Of a DNA stretch of 64,000 bases, positions 23,414-34,924 are shown piece by piece. Position 1 is the stretch's first letter; every line of letters begins with the position of its first letter. Below the pieces are notes generated by a model. The model worked only from the letters and a program-made list of their open reading frames with translations. It ran no database searches and was not told the DNA's origin. The stretch is from Lycium barbarum. Its lineage: Eukaryota > Streptophyta > Magnoliopsida > Solanales > Solanaceae. The position numbers were made by a program, and so were the translations under genes. The stretch covers positions 114,576,376 to 114,640,375 of the forward strand of contig NC_083342.1 of NCBI RefSeq assembly GCF_019175385.1. Direction: 5' to 3'.

Positions 23414-24180
23414 ACATTAGTGGTTGAAAGTGTTATGTGTATGCTTATATTAAGCAACACATTCTCTAGCTCATAAAGGGTTGAGAAGAGGACCACCCCT
23501 GGCGCCGTCATCGTCGCTCGATTCGGATTTGGATTCGGTCAAATGATTTGATTGATAATCTTTTTGGACCAAATTTATTTTATTTCCATTTTCGTTACTT
23601 AATATTTCCAATCCGGATATTAATTAATTCACGCGAAATTTAACTTAATTTATTAAATTCGCGGAATTATTTTTTCCAACGGATTTATTTTTCCAACGGA
23701 CATAACGATGACCAACGGTCATCTCCTTCACCGAACAGGCACTTTCATACCTGTTCAAGATCAAATAACAGGCTATAAAATTTTCAGAGGCTTCGCCTCA
23801 TTTTTTTACACACTAAAAACTGAAAACAATTTTGCTCTCTGAAAAACGCAAATTTCCTTTCCCCTCATACTGCATTCTTTTCAAAACCAAAAATCAGTAA
23901 GTGTCGTGTGATTACTGCCATTCGTTGAGTTCGCTGAAATTCTGCAATTTCCATTGCCGGTATTGCAGAATACAATTTCGTTCTATCCTGGGAAGAATTA
24001 ATCCAAACATTTGACAACTGTGAGGGGATTAAATTCTTTAAGGAAACACAGTTTTCTGTGGGCTCGAAATAAACACACCGTTCTTTAGTTGATGTCACCA
24101 GATTACAATTTTGATTAACAGGAATCACAGTTTTTTCATAAACCGGAAAAACTAGTTTTTCCAAACACTATTAGAATCTT
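23414..24180 (+). mobile_element. LTR-like retroelement remnant
   Basis: The composition and order resemble a Solanaceae copia LTR: upstream elements (cccacattagtggttgaaag), a TATA box ggctataaaattttc at 23770-23784, then a T-rich leader and the gaagaattaatcc.../ggaaacacag segment. I found neither a clean second LTR nor a target duplication. It may be a solo LTR, perhaps interrupted on its left side by the hAT-like element at 22545. A 99-residue minus-strand ORF (23865-24164) inside it has no known domain. Confidence 0.35.
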
Positions 24181-27100
24181 ATCAAGCACAAATTGTTGCT
24201 CTGATATTAAAAAAAGTATTTTTCAAAATAAGCAAATTTAAAAAAATCTAGCCAAATGAATTATAAGCTAAGGGATTGCAAATTCCTATAAACTTTCTCC
24301 TACTTAGAAGATCTAGTTCCTACCGACTTTATTTCTTCTTAAGAAAATTGGTAACGTGTTAGCGGTGAGATGAATGTCATTGCTATGGGGACCGGTAAGT
24401 TGTAGGCCTTTTAGACCAAAGCTAGTTTCCAAATATTTCTGAAATGCCAAAAAAAAAAACCTTGGATTATACTCGTATTTATTTTAATTATATAAGCATC
24501 TTAATTTTGAAAATTGATTCTTAATTTGAGACAAAAAGATGACAAATAATTAGTTTGTAGACTTGAACTTTGATTCCAATTGTACACCAGAGCTGATATT
24601 ATGACTGCCTCAACTTGATTCACATAGACAAGTCAAATATTAGGCGTCTCAATTATTGTTGTATAGTTGAATTTTCCTAAGGCCACATTCATCATGTGAT
24701 AACAAAACCTAATATGTATCAACAAGAGTTGTCACGAGATGAATAGTGTATTCATCTTTAATTAGATGTTATTTGAGTTGAAATTGGATATGAAAAAATT
24801 CTGATATGAAACGTTTACTTTTTTAATGAGCCTTACACCATCAAATTTAAATTATTTGAGGTTCAATGTGTGTGCCCGATACCGATCAGAAAACAGAAAA
24901 CAAAACTCAACATGTAACTAACGTGGAAAGAAAAAACTTCCAAGCTAAGTTGTAGGTGCGGTCAAAAGGTGCAAATCAAAACCAATAGTTTACTAACCAT
25001 GGCTTTCTTGTTGAGTTCCTTCCTCCATGGTTAGGAACGTTAAAAATAAAGAAACCTTCTAATGTAATGACATATCGAGAAAATAATCTTCTGTGCTCAC
25101 TTGTGATTTAAATAAAAAAGATACTTTTTAAAAAATTCAGTGCAGTTTATTTAATTATTTTTATTTTTATTACTCTCCTATAAAAACAATCAATTAATCA
25201 TTACGAAAAAAAATTACATCTATAATGAGTTACGAATTGAATCTCCCAGAAAACGCTACGTGCTAAAATTTAAAGAAAACAGAAAGCTTATAATGTAGAG
25301 AAATCATATAAGCAGAGATATCATAGGGGCTATATACCATATCAACATACATAAAGACTAAGAGGAAAATACTCTCTCCGTTTATTTTTACTTGTCTACT
25401 ATTTTAAAAATAAATTTTTTCTTTTAGCATATTAAGATAAAATATTTTTTTTTCCATTTTACTCATAATATTAATTATTTATTTTAAATTATTTTTTAAA
25501 TTAAATAAAAATATGCATTAATTAATTTAAATAAATTAATAAATTATGCATTTTATTTATTATTTGTTCAAGAATGTCTAAAGTTAAAAGTAGAATGATA
25601 AAAATAGATGGCGTATTTATTTTCTCATGAGAATAAGTCAAAGCCAGTGGCACTAGTTTGAGTACACGTATTAGTGTGAAAGACAGGTGGCATTCCTAAT
25701 AGCTGGAAGTGTGATGGTTCCCATTTCCCAATGTACTTGGTACTTCACCCCTATAAATATCGTTTTAAATCTGAACCATTATTATACATCACAATAAATA
25801 TATATATTTAATATTTTCATTTTTCTTTTCTCAAATTATTTATCGTGATTTAAAAATAGTTGTTTCAAATTATTTATCATTTTAGAAACTTAAAGTATAA
25901 TTAATTTTTTTCTCCAACCCTTAGTATAATTTTTCATTAATGAAGATGATACATAAGTAGAATAAATATCTAATGAAGAGAGATTATAATTTAGATATAA
26001 ATAAGATTAAGTTAGTCAAATACCCTCTAATTAATATTTTTAAAGAAATGTGTAAAAAGAAAACGTAGATAATTTGATACGGAAGGTGTATATATAAACA
26101 GTTAAACAAATTTTAAACTTGATTTATTGACTTCAATATATTCGGTCAAAGTTACTTCTTCAAATTGGTTAACACGTGCGATGTTCTTGTGAAAAAAGGA
26201 AAGACGAAAATTGAAGTCCATGAATTGTACTAAAAGGTTCGTGTTTGCCATACCTTTGCCACTTTTATAATTTGGGTATTAGTAGACTCATTAAATGCAC
26301 ATGGAGCATAGGATTATGGGATAATTGTAGCATCTTTTTCAAGCTTGCAATTTTTCTCAGTATCCTTGAAGATTTTTCTGCTCTAGTGTTTTTCTTTTTC
26401 TTTTTGTTAAACATTCTCCTTAGTAAAAAAAAATATACAAAATACATATATATACTTCTTCTGTTTGAAAAAAAATACAAACGGTGTAGCCAGTAAAAAA
26501 AGTTTAAGCATTTATTTTTTAAACTTTTTTTTTACTAAAAGTGTTTGAAAACATTTATTAAAAATGTTTTTTTACTTTCTGTTACTTGTCCCACTTCTTC
26601 TTCTTGTTTTAAAAATCGAAGTTGATCATTGCTTCACATCATTGCCTTGTAACTAATTCTTCTTTGATTCCAGTTATAATCCAAAACTATAGGCTGAGTT
26701 TGTTTCCTTATCCTTTTCTGCTTTTCTCTTCCTTTGTCAAAAGACATACTTACTGATTTGTTATTCAATCTAAAAATAGTATGAGAGATCTTAGAATATT
26801 CATTAAACTTACCATGAATTAAACTCCCAATCATCGCTTTAGTGAAAAGTATAAAAGAAAAGGCCAAATAATCTGGTTCCCATCAAAGATAATACCCTGA
26901 TCCGAGCATACTTTAAATATTGTTAAAAGTATAGTAAATTAGTATAAAAAGAGAAAGTGGGATGCAATAGTTAATTTTAGAATGTTTACCATGCATTTAT
27001 AAATTAACAATAATATTAGTTTTTTTTTTTAAAAAAAACAATAATAATAGTAACCATGAATTAGTTTGTTTGATGGCTCAATTGGAAAAGAGATTCTAGG

Positions 27101-28179
27101 ACATTGAAATTAGTTAACTTAACTACTAAATGTGTGGCTAATTCCATAAAATACATTATAATTAGCCGACCTAATTTAGGACCATCAGAGAATGCCGTCA
27201 TGTACGTACCTCTCTATTTAAGGCTTCACACGTAACGCTAATTATAGAATAGTTTTGTAACCTATGCTTTGAAGACTACACCAAGCAATTACCTATTTAG
27301 ACTTAACAAATATTAGGCGACTTTGTCAAAATACAAGCTCGTTAATTCGTTAGATTAAAATATACGGAGTATTTGATTTGGCAATGACATAGGAAAGAGT
27401 AAAAACATAGGGACTAGAGTTGCCTCCTCTTTTATCAGACTCGTCAATAGGATTGCTTGAGACATAAGAAAGTGTTAAGCTGTTTGGGAAAAAATTTAAA
27501 TTAATTAAGTAATAAAGAAAGTTACAAGTTTTGTTTATTATTCCCAAGTACTGTGTTAATTTGCTGATTAATACTTAATAGACAGCAATTTGCACTAATT
27601 CTAAGTGGTCATTAGATACAAAATCCTCGGGTTGACTGCTACGTCGTAGCTGTTAATTGGTTAAAGGGTTTACATCGGCCAGCTATTAGCTTCATAGTAT
27701 ATTTTCATTTTATTGGAGTTTCAATTTTCCACATTCTCAGTTGAAACTATAATAACTTCTTCTTTCAAATTCTGAAGAACCAATTTTCTCTCGTCATTTA
27801 CCAAAATATTACATAATCTATTCTGATCTTTAATTCGTAACACATACGCGTAGTTATGTTTCATAATTGATTACTCTCTTTAGGACTATTAAAAATTTCA
27901 TAATCACCAGCTGTTTTTATTAAAAATTTTAAGAAAAGTCGAGGAGGCTGTCTTTCTAACTAAAAGGTCGAGGCGATAAAATACATGCTGTGCTATGTGG
28001 CATATATCAAAAATATGCACATTGGTCTTTTGTTCAAATATGTCTCTCTTGGTAGACTTCATAAAAAGGAAAAAAGGAATGGTTCACTTATTTTGGGTAG
28101 AAGAAGAGGCTTGATTTTATTTTACCTGGGCCAGAAAAAGCGCAAATGAACTACGCAAGTAATTGGGTCCGAAGACCGT
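24181..28179. other. Gene-poor AT-rich region
   Basis: Four kilobases without a recognisable gene. One Stowaway-like MITE (25372-25613) is present. The 25850-26090 region resembles the older AT-rich repeat that surrounds 13075-13490 (shared gaagagagattataa and tagataatttga). Short ORFs are AT-rich and unconvincing. Confidence 0.5.
25372..25613. mobile_element. Stowaway-like MITE
   Basis: The element starts ctctctccgtttatttttac and ends ataaaaatagatggcg, with TA at 25370-25371 and 25614-25615. It is 242 bp, AT-rich and non-coding. Confidence 0.6.
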
Positions 28180-28189
28180 CCAACCAGAC

Positions 28190-28630
28190 TTTTTTTTGCG
28201 CGAAATGGCCTTCAAAAGGACTGGTCTTTAATTTTTGGCCCTCAAATTGATTGTCTTTAATTTTGGCCTTCGCTAAATGCCCCTTGGTTCGGGATTCAAA
28301 CCCCAGCTCAGTCAAAAATTAAAAAAAAAATTGCAAGGCATAAGTTGGATTTCAAACTCTATCTTAAGCCAGAGTTTCAAACTCTATCTTAAGCCAGAGT
28401 TTCAAACTCTACCTTAAGGCAAAAAATAAATAAATTACTTTGCTGGAATTTTACAAACCTCCGTCTTAAGGCATAAGTTGGGATTCGCAAACTTATGCCT
28501 TGCGATTACTAAGCCTGGGTTCGAACCCAGGACCTCGGGGTATTAAGTGAAGGGAAAAAATTAAAGACCACCAATTTGAGGGACAAATATTAAAGACCAC
28601 CCCCAGCAAGGATATTCCTGCAAATTGTCC
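28190..28630 (-). mobile_element. Hairpin (foldback) repeat, copy B
   Basis: A 441-bp member of the same family as 19813-20302. The left terminus is ttttttttgcgcgaaatggc and the inverted right terminus is ggacaatttgcaggaatatc. B-box-like segments occur in both arms (ggattcaaacccc, and tgggttcgaaccca on the right). The centre has direct repeats of agagtttcaaactcta. The duplication ccaaccagac at 28180-28189 and 28631-28640 is perfect over 9-10 bp. Confidence 0.8.
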
Positions 28631-28659
28631 CCAACCAGACAACAGCCATCAAGTTAATT

Positions 28660-29417
28660 TTTTTTTTTGCGCGAAATGTCCTTCAAAAGGTCTGGTCTTT
28701 AATTTTGGTCCCTCAAATTGGTGGTCTTTAATTTTTTCCCTTCGCTAAAAGCCTCTTGGTTCCGGGTTCAAACCCCCGCTCAGTAAAAAAAAAATCGCAA
28801 GGCATAAGTTGGGTTTCAAACTCTGCCTTAAGCTAGAGTTTCAAACTCTACCTTAAGGCAAAAAAAAAAAAAAAAAAATTGCTGGAATTTTGCAAACCTC
28901 TGTCTTAAGTCCTAAGGCCTAACTTTTCCCCAAAGTTAGGCCTTAAGACAAATGTTTGCTTTAAGGCCTAATTTTGGATAAAAGCCTTAGGGGTCGTTTG
29001 GTTTAAGGACTAAAGATGGTATAAAATAATCCTAGTATAAGTGGGTTAAGAAGGTATAAGCTGGGTTATCCCAACACTAATTTTTATACCATGTTTGGTA
29101 CAAGGTATAAATTTATCCCAGCACTAATTTATACCTTATACCAAACATGGTATAAAAATTAGTGCTGGGATAACCCAGCTTATACCTTAAACCAAACGAC
29201 CCCTTAAGGCATAAGTTGACGTTGGGGTCCAACTTATGCCTTATGCCTTGCGAATCTCAACTTATGCCTTGCGATTTTTTTTTTTTTTTTTAGTGAGCTT
29301 GAGTTCGAACTCAAGACCTCAGAGTATTAAGCGAAGGACAAAAATTAAAGACCACCAATTTGAGGGACAAAAATTAAAGAACACCCCTAGCGAAGGACAT
29401 TTCTGCATGTTGCCCGT
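28660..29417 (-). mobile_element. Hairpin (foldback) repeat, copy C, with nested Tourist MITE
   Basis: The left end tttttttttgcgcgaaatgtc lies directly after agttaatt (28652-28659), and the right end (inverted gggcaacatgcagaaatg) directly before agttaatt (29418-29425). Arms share the family's ggtctttaatttt and B-box segments (cgggttcaaaccc and gagttcgaactc). Copy C starts only 20 bp after copy B's target duplication ends, so the two are nearly back to back. It was later interrupted by a MITE at 28990-29203. Confidence 0.75.
28990..29203. mobile_element. Tourist-like (PIF/Harbinger) MITE nested in copy C
   Basis: Perfect terminal inverted repeat ggggtcgtttggtttaa, with TTA duplicated at 28987-28989 and 29204-29206. 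The interior is also palindromic: ataccatgtttggt against accaaacatggtat, and gggttatcccaacac against its inverted copy. The 214-bp element is typical of Tourist. Confidence 0.9.
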
Positions 29418-29529
29418 AGTTAATTACTCATTGGGCCTAAATATTTGAAAGGAATACAATATTATATGTACAGGAAATTTTCCCTTTTTCAAATGGTATC
29501 CACATTGTTTATAACTATTTATTTTTCAT

Positions 29530-29985
29530 TCGGACTCGGGGGTGGTCTTTTGTTTTTGCCCCTCAAATTGCTGGTATTTAATTTTTGCCCTTCGGCATTT
29601 TAAGTGACCGAAAATACTCCTTGAGATTCTGGTTTCGATCCCCAGCAGAGTACTAAAAAAAAAATTGCAAGATAGAATTTCGTAGCAAAGGCCTAATCGA
29701 GCCCTAAAAAAAAAAAAATCTGTCTTGCGAAATTGCCTTAAGGCAAATTCTGCCTTATAAGGCTGAATTTGCCTTGAGGCATAATTAAATTTTATCTTAT
29801 AAGGCAGAATTTTCGCGAAATATTGCCTTGTGAATTTTTTTTTTACTGAGCGGGGTTCGAATCCAAAACCTCAGGATATTTTCGGTAACTTTTTTAAGCG
29901 AAGGGAAAAAAAATCAAATACCAGCAATTTGAGGGGCAAAAATTAAAGATCAGCGCCTTAATTTGAAGGGAAATCCGCGCAAAAA
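29530..29985 (+). mobile_element. Hairpin (foldback) repeat, copy D
   Basis: Left arm from tcgggggtggtcttttg through a B-box-like ctggtttcgatccccag. Right arm through gggttcgaatcc to cagcgccttaatttgaaggg and the terminus gcgcaaaaag. The loop carries gccttaaggcaaattctgcc palindromes. The left terminus is worn and I could not find the target duplication. Copy E begins within about 20 bp. Confidence 0.65.
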
Positions 29986-29999
29986 GTGCGGGTCATTCG

Positions 30000-30437
30000 C
30001 ACAAATGCCCTTTATTCGGGGGTGGTCTGTAATTTTTACCCCTTAAATGTTGGTCTTTAATTTTTTCCCTTCGGAACTTTGAGTGGTCGAAAATACCCCT
30101 GAGATCCTAGGTTCAAACCCTAGCAGAGTATACAAAAAAATTCGCAAGACAGAATTTCGTTGCAAATTAGGTCTATTCGGGCAAAAGTTAAAATCCCAAC
30201 AGAGTAAAAAAAAATATGCTAGGCAAACTTTTGCCTTAAGGCAAATTCTGTATTATGAAGCAGAATTTTCGCGAAGCCTTCCTTGCGATTTTTTTTTTTA
30301 TTGAGCGAGAGTTTGAACCCAGAACCTCAGGATATTTTTGGTCACTTTTTTAAGCGAAGGTAAAAATTAAAGACCATCAATTTGAGGGGCAAAAATTAAA
30401 GACCAGTGCCTTTGAAGGACAATCCACACAAAAAATG
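30000..30437 (+). mobile_element. Hairpin (foldback) repeat, copy E
   Basis: The left terminus resembles the GG-end of the family (cgcacaaatgcccttta, then ggggtggtc). The right terminus is ggacaatccacacaaaaaa, the A-run end. Both arms have the B-box segment (aggttcaaaccct and gagtttgaaccca). It abuts copy D in the same orientation. The target duplication is unresolved. Confidence 0.65.
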
Positions 30438-31321
30438 ATTTTATTTTTATTTTAATTTTTTTTCTCTAATTTAATCCATACCAATTCTCGCATTAAACCA
30501 ATAAATGCCTGTATTTTTTAGTTGCCTTCGGATCATTAGAACTTTTTCTTACGGTTAAATCACTGCCGTTAATGCGAGTTAGTCTATTGGAACCTTCATT
30601 TTCAATACTATTTCGACTGTCACCATCACAAATGTTCCTATAAATATAATTATGAGCGTAATGTTTCATTACCCTTATAATGAAGGTATCTGTATAGATT
30701 TAAGAAGGAAAAAATTACTTTTGGCCTAGCTTAATTTATTGATCCACACTTCTCTATGATTGTGGAATAGAAAAGAAGACAAAGCTGTCATTTAGTCATA
30801 AATTTTGAAGTTGAAACCTGAAAGTTGAGATTTTGGAACTTGAAATTGTGTTTGAATTACATTTTACTTGTAAAAAATTGAAATTTTATGAGTGGAGTCC
30901 CAAAAACCAAAAAACTGGTCACTTGAAATTTTTTTGAAGACAGATTTTCAAAATCTGAGCCAAAATCTATGGCCAAACAGATATTTGAAGATAAATTTTC
31001 AAAACCAGATCCAAAAATCTATGGTCAAAAGCTGCCAAAAAAAAAAACAGGGGATCGGTTCTTTATGAAATTTCATTTTTCAACTGGTCTAGAATTTTAA
31101 AATTGTAGATATTACAAAAAAAAATCTCAACTAATTTTAAGATCAGCTGGCCAAACTCGACTTTCACATATGATTTACCATTCGGGCAATTAGGTTTTAG
31201 AAAGCTTTTGAGAAACAAATTTTGAAGTTACGTTTTCTAGTTAACGGGGCCAAAAGTCTCAACAGAAAATCATAGAAACAAGAAATACTACGTGAGACAG
31301 TGAGAGTGATTCACTGCTAGT

Positions 31322-31597
31322 GCATAATTCTGTAAATGGCATCTGGTCAACTCCCTGGAGAATTGCAGAAACCATAAAAGAAATCAACAAAATTAGTTAC
31401 CAGCCACGAAGTCATTACCACACACCCCTTCAGAGAAGCTAACAAAGCTGCTGATAATCTAGCTTTTCCAAGCCGCAATCAAGAGAACAACTGTATATAT
31501 TATACTTTTGGTGACCTTCCAAAACAAGTTAGAGGCTTGTTAAACACCGATAGATGGCAAATACTTCATTCATAATCAAGAAGAAGAGTCCAAATAT
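31322..31597 (+). pseudogene. LINE-derived RNase H domain, 3' remnant
   Basis: In two plus-strand frames the translation gives PWRIAETIKEINKI and then, after a frame change near 31410, PFREANKAADNLAF followed by FGDLPKQVRGLLNTDRW. The REANKAAD(N/W)LA motif is the signature of the RNase H-like domain at the end of plant LINE ORF2 and of related RVT_3 proteins. Upstream reverse transcriptase sequence is missing, so this is a dead fragment. Confidence 0.6.
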
Positions 31598-32494
31598 GCA
31601 TGAGCCACCTTGAATCTACAGCTTACTGTCACTTATTGACTACTCATTTGTTTATTGGGTTAAAATCATTTTCACCCCTCAACTTTGCTTTAAAAATAAA
31701 ATTCCCCCCTCAACTTTGAGCACTAGTCATTCTCCCCCTTTTATCCTATGCAATGTCTATTTCGTCCTTGTTGTTTTCAATCCTCCATTTATATAACACA
31801 TTTTTATATTATATGTAATATTTATTTTTTTAACTTAGATATTTAAAAATTTATTTAAGTTCATTAACATATTAAGTGGAATAATACTTTTATGAATTTT
31901 TCACGAAATCTAGTGCTATTTTTTATGATTGTTAGCTCATTTTTTTTTTTGTAACTGGAAATTTTATTACCAAAGTATAGTAATATTTATAAATTATTTC
32001 TACATATGCATTAAATATATGTATGTACAAGCATGTCTATGTATAATTAAATTTAACGTCTCTCTTATTCTCTATTGTTCATAAAAATAAACAAGTTTTG
32101 GTTGAAATTAATGAAATATTTCTTAAATTATAATTTAAAATTTATTTACAATATAAATAAATAATTTTAAGAATTTTTCTCTATTGTATTTTTTTTGTAT
32201 TAGTTGCATTAAAATATATTTATAAAGCTATTATTACATGTTATTTTCAGTGTATAAATAGATATTAAAGTTTTGTTTGTTATTAATAAAATTTATTGTT
32301 TTTATTCTGCTAATTTATTTCATTATAAAACATTATTACCTTATATACTCAATAAATATTTCCCACTTTTTTTTCACCCAGAAAATAATATTTACTCGAT
32401 CATCAGATTATAAGTTCATAACCCTAGCCCATTCCCATTTTGGGCGGAACAGATCTACTAATTCTTTGATTCCAGTTAGTCCGGTGCAGGGGAC

Positions 32495-32731
32495 ATGTCC
32501 GAAAGTCCTCTGAAAAAAGAGGACGACGGGGGAGAGGCTGATGCGGCGGAGGCATTTTCCTTGAATAAGTTGAGGTACTTTTGCCAATTATCCTACCGCG
32601 ACCCTGAATCCACCGCCCTTCCTCCTGTCGAGGGACCGGCTAACTCGGATAAGTTTGTCAGCCATATTACAAACTCCCATCTTGTAGTTAAAAAGTCAGA
32701 CTTAGCCCCCTTTTGCAACTCTTCTTTTTAG
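32495..32731 (+). CDS. Unrecognised short ORF (78 aa)
   Basis: It starts MSESPLKKEDDGGEADAAEA and has a distinctly higher GC content than its surroundings, with plausible coding codon use up to about 32700. No family is recognised. The GC-rich block (32475-32700) follows a leader-like stretch with aaccctagcccattccc, so it may be a first exon, a captured gene fragment or a pseudogene. No downstream exon could be identified with confidence. Confidence 0.3.
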   Translation: MSESPLKKEDDGGEADAAEAFSLNKLRYFCQLSYRDPESTALPPVEGPANSDKFVSHITNSHLVVKKSDLAPFCNSSF

Positions 32732-33054
32732 TGTCAATAAAATCGTGACTCTGTTTGATTGAAAAAAAAATACTGAAACTTTGATAATGTACAAATTAAA
32801 AGCAACCAAAACAAGAAAACAAGAAGTTCCATTACTGTTATACTTACTCCTCTTTCGTTGATCGGAAGAGAAACATAATTTGTTGTCTACGAATTTTGAA
32901 AAATACTGGGCTTTATAACTAGTACTATACATAAGTCGTAGAAAATAGTGTCTAACCGGTCTATAATTCACTTGTATATATAACATGTTCTGCACATGTT
33001 AATATACATGGAATTCTTTCGAAATTCCTTGTTCTAATTCTATTAAAATATGAT

Positions 33055-34924
33055 CTAACAATTACGAGAAAAAACATCTTCCAAGACTTCACGGATCAAA
33101 TCATTAAACACTTCAAACTCCAAGTCCAAGGTTAACTCTTGTTTTTCCTCTTCAAACTTGTTCCACTTTGCCACTCTTTCCATGTCCTTTATGTAGGCGT
33201 CTCTTTTATCCTCAATCTCCCATTCAAATTCCCCATTGTAATCACCGTTGATCCAAGATTTTGCTTCTCTCATTAGTTTTTCATCAACATTGTTTTGAAC
33301 CTTTCTACTTGTAATCAATTCATTCCAAAAGAATTCAAAGAGAAGCTGATCATCATCCATATAGTTTGCTTCACAATCTTCCATCTCTTTCAAATTTATC
33401 AATAATTGCTTTGCCTTTTCTTCAATTTCTTCATCTTCTTTTAGTTCTTCTTCTTCTTTAAAGCTGGTGTTTTCTTCTGCAAGACTCTCAAATTGTTGAA
33501 TTCTTTCCATGAGCATGCTTTTCCTTTCTATAATGTAATGAGAAAAATTATTGTTAGATTCATGTGATATTCCGTCATTTAAAAAAGCAAAGTCATATAC
33601 ACACAACTGGTTATAACAAGTTATTACTTTATTTTACCTTATTAAGCTTGTTACTAAAAGTTACCTTTAATGTGCAGAACTTATAGCACTCAATTAAAAT
33701 AAAGACTTTCCAAAGTAACTATACGTGATATTTATTACTCGTAGACTGATTGCAAACTATTATATGTGGTAATGTTGTTGCCCAATTTTTCTATACCATA
33801 TATATAACAAAATAAAGGTAATCAATTAGAAGTAAATTAAGGTAGAGACTTACTGTCTAAATTAGCAAGGTTTCGGTGGAAAGAGAAGGCCATAATTCCT
33901 TCTTCATCATCTTCTTGAAATGGAGATTCAAGAACTGAAACTGGGCTGTGCTGATCATTCTCATCAAAGCATAACTCTTCCTGTTTAATTAAAAAAGAAA
34001 TACAATCGTTAAAATCTTTTCTAAGTTAAAAAACAAATAAACAAATATAACTTTTTTTTATTTGGTTATGATATTATTGTTAACCTAATTGTATTAAAGT
34101 AATTAATAATTCAAGTGTAGTCAAAGTTCATTATTGAGACCATGTCAGCCTGGCCTCTAGACAAGGCTATACCAAAAAACGACAAAATTAGAGTACTAAA
34201 TTTAAATATTTCTATAGGTATCCAAAGTTTCATGCAAGATTATGGTAATAAAATAATTTACCTTATTGATTGATTTTGTGGTTCCCATGCAATACCCACC
34301 GACAGTGCTACTTTCCTCGAGTATATTCTTTCTACCAACCTTGTTCATCCCATCTTCTAATTCACCCAAAAATTCACCATTTTCACCCCACCATGACGGT
34401 AAATCCTCCGCAGTAAAATCACTATCAAACCAACTTGTTCTCTTGCTGCTTGTAGTGGTGGTGCTGGTGGTAGTGGTTGTTGTAGCGCACCTATATGGTG
34501 AATAAGAAGAATCTAACGGTGTAGACTTCTCCTCAACCAAGTCTCTAAATGATTTCCATCGTAGGATGTCTTTGACTTTGACTGGGACCGAGACATTTTG
34601 GTCAATGTTATTACTAGGTTTTTGACTTTTCTTGTAGTTATTAGTCTTCCTTGATAGTTTTCTTGAAATGCTTCTGGGGAAAATGGAAGGAGATTTCACA
34701 GAGGCAAAGGGTAAGAACTTAACAATGTTGATGACCTTGTTAATAGCGGAAATTGTAGCAGTAGCAGCTCTAGACGATCGACTTCTAAGTAATTGAGCAT
34801 TTTTTGACCTAAAATCATTAGGTGAAGAAGAATATTGATCGTCTTGAAGAAGAAATTCTTTAAGCAATTTTGGTCTACGCTCAAGTGACAATCTTGCAAG
34901 TGGACTAGGAGCTGAAGAAGCCAT
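33055..34924 (-). CDS. Plant-specific protein with DUF4378-like C-terminus
   Basis: Three exons, 34262-34924, 33854-33980 and 33055-33527, give 420 residues in phase, starting MASSAPSPLARLSLERRPK and ending VFSRNC. A further in-frame ATG exists upstream at 35119, but the Met at 34924 begins a normal N-terminus and lies after a leader-like segment. The N-terminal half is basic and serine-rich, with a threonine/serine run (about residues 138-150) and the short motif DILRWKSFRDLVEE. Exon 3 is acidic and likely coiled-coil (ESLAEENTSFKEEEELKE). It ends in a helical block, WNKFEEEKQELTLDLEFEVF then DLIREVLED, which resembles DUF4378. This domain is found in TRM-type microtubule-associated and related plant proteins. 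Molecular role is unknown. Confidence 0.8.

Larger units (their letters stand above)
30438..33054. other. Intergenic region with LINE fragment and one unplaced ORF
   Basis: AT-rich DNA on either side of a LINE RNase H remnant (31322-31597). At 31668-31790 a segment with cacccctcaactttg repeated looks like one end of a MITE. The 32495-32731 ORF is described separately. Confidence 0.45.

Noticed and set aside
23865..24164. 99-residue minus-strand ORF starting MEKLVFPVYEKT
   Set aside because: No known domain, and it lies antisense in an LTR-like segment with a plus-strand TATA box; not called as a gene.
24195..24215. Sequence ttgctctgatatt resembling an inverted initiator-tRNA primer-binding site
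   Set aside because: Only part of the 12-base core matches, and the strand disagrees with the TATA box of the neighbouring LTR-like segment.
34266..34505. 79-residue plus-strand ORF rich in valine and leucine
   Set aside because: Antisense shadow of the Thr/Ser run in exon 1 of the DUF4378-like gene.
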